DNA from: Lactobacillus selangorensis
GTDB taxonomy: Bacteria > Bacillota > Bacilli > Lactobacillales > Lactobacillaceae
Reading direction: 5' to 3'
Length of the DNA stretch: 64,000 nucleotides
Assembly: GCF_001437205.1 (NCBI RefSeq)
Contig: NZ_JQAZ01000002.1
Span: 1-64,000, forward strand
Shown here: positions 59,658 through 64,000 of the stretch, piece by piece
Position numbering within the stretch: the first letter of the stretch is position 1
Layout: the number at the start of each line of letters is the position of its first letter
The notes under the pieces: generated by a model
The model's database searches: none
The model's input: the letters and a program-made list of their open reading frames with translations, nothing else
What the model was told of the DNA's origin: nothing
Program-made: the position numbers and the translations under genes

Positions 59658-59696
59658 AAAAGCGACTTCTAGAAAATTCTAGGAGCCGCTTTTTTT
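59658..59696. terminator. Bidirectional terminator overlapping convergent stop codon
   Basis: AAAGCG-CTTCTAGA / TCTAGGAG-CGCTTT stem with T7. The RpiR-type gene stop (59679-59681) lies in the loop side of the stem. Confidence 0.88.
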
Positions 59697-60437
59697 GTCT
59701 GACGTCCTGACAACATAGGCATCTGTCAGGATACGTGTCATCACTTGTAATGACAATCGTGAATGGACTTCAAATTCAGGGAAGTATGTAATATCCGATT
59801 TATAGCCTAAAAAAACTAAGTCAGAATATGGCAAAATATCGCCTTCATCATTTGTTGTAAACGTGATGGTTGTAATTTCACGTTTATTGATTTTTTTAGC
59901 TGCATCAACCAGCTCTGGCGTTTGCCCATTTAAAGTAATAAAAATTGCAACGGAGTTTTTGGGAATCCGATTTCCTAAAATGCGAATGATATTCGGATCT
60001 GTAAACATTTCAGCTTGTTTCCCCAGCAATTGAAATTTCATCATCATTTCTTTGGCAATCAGTTCTGATAAACCGCGTGCAAATATATAAATGCTTGGTA
60101 TGGCTCGCAATTTTTGGATGCTATCCTCAATAACGCCGATGTTCAATTGCTTGATCGTATTTTCAACTTCAGAAGTGCTTTTAAAAATAACGGACCGAAT
60201 TTCGTCGTCAGCTTGTTTTAAATTTTGATATTTGACATTTTTCGAATTATGCCGAATGATTTCATGCCGAAAGTCGGTATATCCTTTATACCCTTTTTTC
60301 TTCATCGTTCGCACAATGGTCGCAGTTGACACATTAGCTAGCTCACTTAACCTCACAATGGATAAATTGGGAATGTCGACCACATGATCTTGAATATAAC
60401 GCCAAACATACTCCTCAGAGTTACTTAACTTTTTCAC
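59679..60437 (-). CDS. RpiR/MurR-family regulator of the fructose operon
   Basis: A 252-residue regulator. The N-terminal HTH_6 domain (residues 1-75) has NLSIVRLSELANVSTATIVRTMKKKGYKGYTDFRHEI, and the C-terminal SIS phosphosugar-binding domain (about 105-230) has YIFARGLSELIAKEMMMKFQLLG and AIFITLNGQTPELVDAAK. It is divergent from fruK-fruA, so it probably senses a phosphosugar such as fructose 1-phosphate. RpiR type is less usual for fructose operons, which normally use a DeoR-type FruR. GTG start, after GAGGGG. Confidence 0.87.
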   Translation of the reverse strand: MKKLSNSEEYVWRYIQDHVVDIPNLSIVRLSELANVSTATIVRTMKKKGYKGYTDFRHEIIRHNSKNVKYQNLKQADDEIRSVIFKSTSEVENTIKQLNIGVIEDSIQKLRAIPSIYIFARGLSELIAKEMMMKFQLLGKQAEMFTDPNIIRILGNRIPKNSVAIFITLNGQTPELVDAAKKINKREITTITFTTNDEGDILPYSDLVFLGYKSDITYFPEFEVHSRLSLQVMTRILTDAYVVRTSDKKSGS

Positions 60438-60460
60438 TGTACAGCCCCTCTTCTTGTTTT

Positions 60461-60515
60461 TGTAAACGTTTTTTCAGTATTTTGCTGATATTCAAAATAG
60501 TGAAAACATTTTCAC
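60461..60515 (+). promoter_or_regulatory. Fructose operon control region: operator palindrome and cre-like site
   Basis: Perfect 16-bp palindrome GTGAAAACATTTTCAC (60500-60515), likely the RpiR-type operator, just upstream of a -10 (TATCAT, about 60529-60534). TGTAAACGTTTTTTCA (60461-60476) resembles a CcpA cre site with a 2-bp insertion. Confidence 0.65.
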
Positions 60516-60566
60516 ACGCATTTATCCTATCATAATGGTGAAGCAACAGAGAAGGGAATCCTGCAT

Positions 60567-61499
60567 ATGATTTACACGTTAACACTAAATCCAGCAATTG
60601 ATCTTTTTATTGAAACCAATCAGCTGGAACCAAACATCGTGAACCGAACGGAAAGCTCAGATATTCAAGCAAATGGAAAAGGTGTCAATGTTTCCTTCAT
60701 TTTGCATCGAATGAACATTGACAATACAGCACTTGGTTTCATAGGTGGTTTTACAGGACATTACATCGAAAGTCAACTCAATGAGCAGTCGATTCAAACT
60801 GACTTCATCGATATTCCCGGCAATACACGGATTAACGTTTTTACAAACGTCAATGCGACCCAAACCGAATATAAACTAGTTAATAAAGGGCCGCAAGTTC
60901 CACAGGATAAGCAAGCTGAATTATTGATGCAGTTGCAAGAATTGACAGAAAACGATTTTCTGTGTATTTCAGGCAGTTTTGCGCAAGGAATTGACCCATC
61001 GATTTTAATTAAGATTGCGGAAATTGCAGCGCAAAACCAATTTAAATTGGTAATCGATACCAGTTACCAAGAAGTTCCGGAAACATTTAAGTATCACCCA
61101 TTCCTTGTTAAACCGAATGAAGTCGAACTCAGTCATTGGTTCAACTATTCAACTGTGCCAGATCGGCAAACGTTGATCCAATTAACTCGAAAAGCCGTTC
61201 AAATGGGTGTCCAAAATGTTCTGTTATCCTTGGGAGCTGAAGGTGCCCTCTTCGTTAATAAAGACGAGGTTCTCTATGGAAATGCCCCTCAAATAACGGT
61301 CGTCAATACGGCCGGGTCTGGAGACACGATGTTAGGCACATTTTTAGGCGGCATCGTTCAGCACATGCCAGCAGCTGCAAATTTGCAGCATAGTATTGCT
61401 GCCGGCAGCGACACAACACAATCAAGTTGGATTACCGATTTTAAAAATGTTCCTGAGCTTGAAAAACAAGTTACGATTCAAAAGTTAGGAGGAAAATAA
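60567..61499 (+). CDS. fruK: 1-phosphofructokinase
   Basis: A 310-residue PfkB/ribokinase-family enzyme. IYTLTLNPAIDLFIE (residues 2-16) and the substrate loop IQANGKGVNVSFIL (about 33-46) are hallmarks of FruK/LacC. The ATP and catalytic-base site is NTAGSGDTMLGTFLGG (Asp about 253). It phosphorylates fructose 1-phosphate from the PTS to fructose 1,6-bisphosphate. It overlaps functionally with the EII gene 1 nt downstream, in one operon. LacC (tagatose-6-phosphate kinase) is the alternative, but the PTS partner favours FruK. RBS AGAAGGGAAT. Confidence 0.9.
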   Translation: MIYTLTLNPAIDLFIETNQLEPNIVNRTESSDIQANGKGVNVSFILHRMNIDNTALGFIGGFTGHYIESQLNEQSIQTDFIDIPGNTRINVFTNVNATQTEYKLVNKGPQVPQDKQAELLMQLQELTENDFLCISGSFAQGIDPSILIKIAEIAAQNQFKLVIDTSYQEVPETFKYHPFLVKPNEVELSHWFNYSTVPDRQTLIQLTRKAVQMGVQNVLLSLGAEGALFVNKDEVLYGNAPQITVVNTAGSGDTMLGTFLGGIVQHMPAAANLQHSIAAGSDTTQSSWITDFKNVPELEKQVTIQKLGGK

Positions 61500-61500
61500 T

Positions 61501-63501
61501 ATGGCAAAATACCAAATTATTGCTGCAACTGGATGTGCAACGGGGATTGCTCATACCTATATGGCACAAGAAGCACTCGAACAAGCTGCGGCAAAACGTG
61601 GCGCTACCATCAAGGTTGAAACACACGGGCAAACTGGCGTTGAACATGAACTGACCCAAGATGAAATTGACCACGCTCAAGGTGTCATCATTGCTTCTGA
61701 TGTTGCCGTCGACGATGACCGTTTTATCGGCAAACGTGTTATCAAAGTTCCGGTTGCACGTGGCATTCGGGAACCAGACAAATTAGTCGGCGATATTTTG
61801 GATGACCAAAGTATTCCGCTTTTTAAAGATAAAGGTCATCAGCAAGAACGCTCAACCAACAAAGAAGAAGAAGCTCATAGCAAGGGAACTTCGATTTGGA
61901 ATACGATTTATGTTTCCTTAATGAATGGTGTTTCGCATATGCTTCCAATCGTTGTTGCCGGTGGTGTTTTAACCGCAATTTCTTTCTTTTGGGGCATTTA
62001 TTCAGCAGATCCGAAGAGCAGTGAATATAATTACTTTGCTTATATGCTGAACACAATCGGTTCAACTACCATGAACCTAATGGTCCCTATTCTTTGTGCT
62101 TACATTGCTGAAGCTATCAGTAAACGTTCTGGTTTAATTGTTGGTTTTGCAACCGGGATGATTGCTTATAACGGTGGTACTGGTTTCTTAGGTGCAATTG
62201 TCGGCGGCTATTTAGCTGGTTATACTGTTATCCTCCTTCAAAAGGTATTCAAACCATTGCCAGACAAAGAATTACGTGGTTTAAAGGCTATTTTCCTCTA
62301 TCCAGTCTTTGGGGTGCTTATTTCAGGACTTGTCATGTGGTGGATCTCAACACCAATGAAAGATTTGAATGTCGGCATGATGAATTTCTTAAAAGGAATG
62401 CAAAATTCGGATCCAATTCTGTTAGGAATCGTTGTCGGTGTCATGTGTGCTTCTGATTTTGGGGGCCCAATCAACAAAGCGGCCTACTTAACTGGGACTG
62501 CGCTGCTGGCACAAGGAAATTACTTCTTTATGGCCGGTGTTTCGGCAGCCTGCATTGCACCGCCATTGGCAACTGGTTTTGCCGTTTTAATGAATAAGAA
62601 AGCTTACACTAAGAATGAACGCAGTGCTGGGTATGTTAACTTCCTGCTTGGATCCACGCATATCACAGAAGGTGCGATTCCATTCGCCGCTAAAAATCCT
62701 TTGTTAAACATTCCGGCCTTTATGGTTGGTTCTGCAATTGCAGCCGTATTAAGTTATGCAACTAAAATTCAGGTACCAGCTCCACATGGTGGCTTCATTA
62801 TCTTGCCATTAGTAAACCATCCAGTTCTATGGGTATTATGGATTGTCATCGGTGCTTTAGTATCCGGTGTTCTATTAGCAATTATTGCTGGTCGTCAAGC
62901 CAAAAAGCATGGCGGCGTTGAACCATCCGGGTCTAGTTTAACGAATCTTTCCGGTTTGGATACTAGTGAAGATATCAATACCGAAACACAGGATCTTGAG
63001 ATGACACCTGCAGATGCAAAAGAAGAAGATCAGATTTTAAAAAAGGATGAAGAATCATTTGATCCAGGGAATATTCTGACCAAAGAAAATATTGAATTAA
63101 ATGTCACTGCAAGTTCTCGGGATGATGTTTTACATCAATTAGCGGACTTGGCTGTTAAAAATCATCTTGCTGATGATGCTGATGCTGTTTACAAGAAATA
63201 CATCAAACGTGAAGATGAAGGTTCCACCGGTATGGAACAAGGAATTGCAATTCCACATGCACAGGATGCTACAATTCATCAATCAGCAATGTTGGTTCTT
63301 AAATTGAAAACACCCGTTGATTGGAAAACCTTTGATCATAAACCGGTTGATACCATTATTTCATTCTTAATTCCTGAAAAAGATAGTGGCAGTCATCTTA
63401 AGTATCTGTCGAATACTGCTAAATTATTAACGCATGCAGATTTTGTGGATGCACTCAAAAAAGCTGATTCTGTCAACGAGATTATGCAGCTCTTTAAATA
63501 A
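61501..63501 (+). CDS. fruA: PTS fructose-specific EIIBCA permease
   Basis: A 666-residue transporter with domain order B-C-A. IIB (residues 1-105) has the phospho-cysteine Cys12 in ATGCATGIAHTYMAQEAL, where fructose IIBs usually have CPTG. IIC (about 130-470) has GGVLTAISFFWG, CASDFGGPINKAAYL and GSTHITEGAIPFA. A linker of about 60 residues is acidic. IIA (about 520-666) has the phospho-histidine His586 in IAIPHAQ. It takes up fructose and makes fructose 1-phosphate. The RBS overlaps the fruK end (TTAGGAGGAAAATAAT). Confidence 0.93.
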   Translation: MAKYQIIAATGCATGIAHTYMAQEALEQAAAKRGATIKVETHGQTGVEHELTQDEIDHAQGVIIASDVAVDDDRFIGKRVIKVPVARGIREPDKLVGDILDDQSIPLFKDKGHQQERSTNKEEEAHSKGTSIWNTIYVSLMNGVSHMLPIVVAGGVLTAISFFWGIYSADPKSSEYNYFAYMLNTIGSTTMNLMVPILCAYIAEAISKRSGLIVGFATGMIAYNGGTGFLGAIVGGYLAGYTVILLQKVFKPLPDKELRGLKAIFLYPVFGVLISGLVMWWISTPMKDLNVGMMNFLKGMQNSDPILLGIVVGVMCASDFGGPINKAAYLTGTALLAQGNYFFMAGVSAACIAPPLATGFAVLMNKKAYTKNERSAGYVNFLLGSTHITEGAIPFAAKNPLLNIPAFMVGSAIAAVLSYATKIQVPAPHGGFIILPLVNHPVLWVLWIVIGALVSGVLLAIIAGRQAKKHGGVEPSGSSLTNLSGLDTSEDINTETQDLEMTPADAKEEDQILKKDEESFDPGNILTKENIELNVTASSRDDVLHQLADLAVKNHLADDADAVYKKYIKREDEGSTGMEQGIAIPHAQDATIHQSAMLVLKLKTPVDWKTFDHKPVDTIISFLIPEKDSGSHLKYLSNTAKLLTHADFVDALKKADSVNEIMQLFK

Positions 63502-63509
63502 ACAATTAC

Positions 63510-63552
63510 TAAAAAAGGGATTCTGACACAATTCTGCCAGAATTCCTTTTTA
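63510..63552. terminator. Bidirectional terminator overlapping convergent stop codon
   Basis: AAAAAGG-ATTCTG / CAGAAT-CCTTTTT stem (one unpaired base each side). It terminates fruA, and the stop of the minus-strand 59-residue gene (63550-63552) is in its T-run. Confidence 0.88.
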
Positions 63553-63729
63553 CATTCCTCTGATTACCTCAAAACTGATCAGCACCAGCACAATGATGAC
63601 AATACCGACCCCGATTGAAATCCAATGCCAGATTGGCGTGAAATGGTCGCTGTTTCGAATCAGATAAGCATACCAGACCCCTAGGATAAAAATCAGGGCA
63701 ATCAACCCCAAACGGTTCGCAACTGACAT
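63550..63729 (-). CDS. 59-residue two-helix membrane protein
   Basis: ATG at 63729 after AAAAAGGAAGTGCAG; stop TAA at 63550. It starts MSVANRLGLIALIFILGVWY, has a short polar loop (RNSDHFTPIWHW) and a second helix ISIGVGIVIIVLVLISFEVI. No family was recognised. The ribosome site and the terminator at its end support a real gene. Confidence 0.68.
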   Translation of the reverse strand: MSVANRLGLIALIFILGVWYAYLIRNSDHFTPIWHWISIGVGIVIIVLVLISFEVIRGM

Positions 63730-63873
63730 TTGTACTGCACTTCCTTTTTAGAATCGTATTCGGACGCCTGCTCCGCTTCCGTCTATTTTACCGCTAATGA
63801 AAGGATGTTCGTCGCTTCTCGACTTATTTTGCGCTATGATGGACACAACAAATACTTTAAAGGAGTGAGTCAG

Positions 63874-64000
63874 ATGCAGCGAATTGCGATTGTTTCGGAT
63901 AGCCATGGAAATGCGACTGCCCTGGCAGCGGTGATTGCCGATGCTCGTCAGATGGGTGCCGATACTTTTCTGTCGGTCGGCGATCTGACCATGCGCGGTC
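63874..64000 (+). CDS. Metallophosphoesterase, N-terminal part (cut by window end)
   Basis: ATG at 63874, 8 nt after AAAGGAGTGAG. The 42 visible codons begin MQRIAIVSDSHGNATALAAV. The metal-binding D-x-H pair (SDSHGN) and the next motif GDL are those of YfcE/PrpE-like calcineurin-fold phosphodiesterases. The rest lies outside the window, so the subfamily is not decided. Confidence 0.85.
   Translation, partial: MQRIAIVSDSHGNATALAAVIADARQMGADTFLSVGDLTMRG

Noticed and set aside
1-64000. tRNA, rRNA, prophage, transposon or insertion-sequence genes
   Set aside because: No tRNA-like cloverleaf, rRNA sequence, integrase or transposase product was recognised on either strand by eye; a tRNAscan-SE and IS database search would be needed to exclude them fully.

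Overview
The window is chromosomal DNA from a low-to-mid GC Gram-positive lactic acid bacterium, most likely a member of the Lactobacillaceae. Evidence for this is the malolactic locus (mleR / mleA / mleP), a thiamine-dependent phosphoketolase, ClpL, an Apf-type LysM wall protein, aspartate 4-decarboxylase, a CSHG-type NADH oxidase and a Gram-positive LexA box. Shine-Dalgarno sites are strong (GGAGG type) and nearly every gene or operon ends in an intrinsic hairpin terminator. No rRNA, tRNA, transposase, prophage or CRISPR array was recognised. The genus was not determined.

Layout. 1-17 kb: DegV lipid-binding protein, a P2-type cation ATPase, an OhrR-like MarR regulator coupled to a TVP38-family membrane protein, orphan NrdI, aldo/keto reductase, HAD phosphatase, a candidate C-rich small RNA, a Bcr/CflA-type drug exporter, a large Mga-like regulator, a second P-type ATPase, and a four-gene operon (quinone reductase, HhH-GPD glycosylase, small membrane protein, UspA). 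17-28 kb: small membrane proteins, CPBP protease, pyridoxal kinase, TMEM175-like channel, the malolactic fermentation locus, glycosyltransferase, anion permease, CvpA, a 52-residue protein and a HesB-like protein. 28-46 kb: two alpha/beta hydrolases, a CorA-like protein without the GMN motif, MacB-like ABC exporter, D-serine dehydratase, zinc CDF transporter, YeiH with its LysR regulator, PRPP synthetase, NADH oxidase and cardiolipin synthase. 46-64 kb: tyrosine phosphatase, Cof-type HAD, Hsp20, LexA with a coupled small gene, phosphoketolase, GntR regulator, aspartate 4-decarboxylase, ClpL, Apf-like wall protein, a fructose PTS operon controlled by an RpiR-type regulator, and the start of a metallophosphoesterase.

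Physiology. Several genes fit an acid- and oxygen-exposed fermenter. Malate decarboxylation (mleA/mleP) and aspartate decarboxylation (aspD) consume protons. NADH oxidase regenerates NAD+ using oxygen. Phosphoketolase serves pentose or hexose cleavage. ClpL, Hsp20 and UspA serve stress survival. The fructose operon feeds fructose 1-phosphate to FruK.

Unexplained structure. (1) A family of about 120-nt intergenic elements occurs at eight or more sites. Their outer flanks are conserved (GAGCGTGACAAAA-like start, CGTTT-like end), but the internal stem differs in sequence from copy to copy while keeping full complementarity, which is the signature of selected secondary structure. (2) A separate element of about 120 bp carrying a strong terminator occurs twice, in opposite orientations. 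(3) A plus-strand transcript unit at about 9.04-9.2 kb has no ORF. It has hairpins with the loop sequence CTCCCAAG used twice, an exposed CTCCTCC, and an upstream array of four PhoP-box-like hexamers. It is the best candidate here for a new regulatory RNA.
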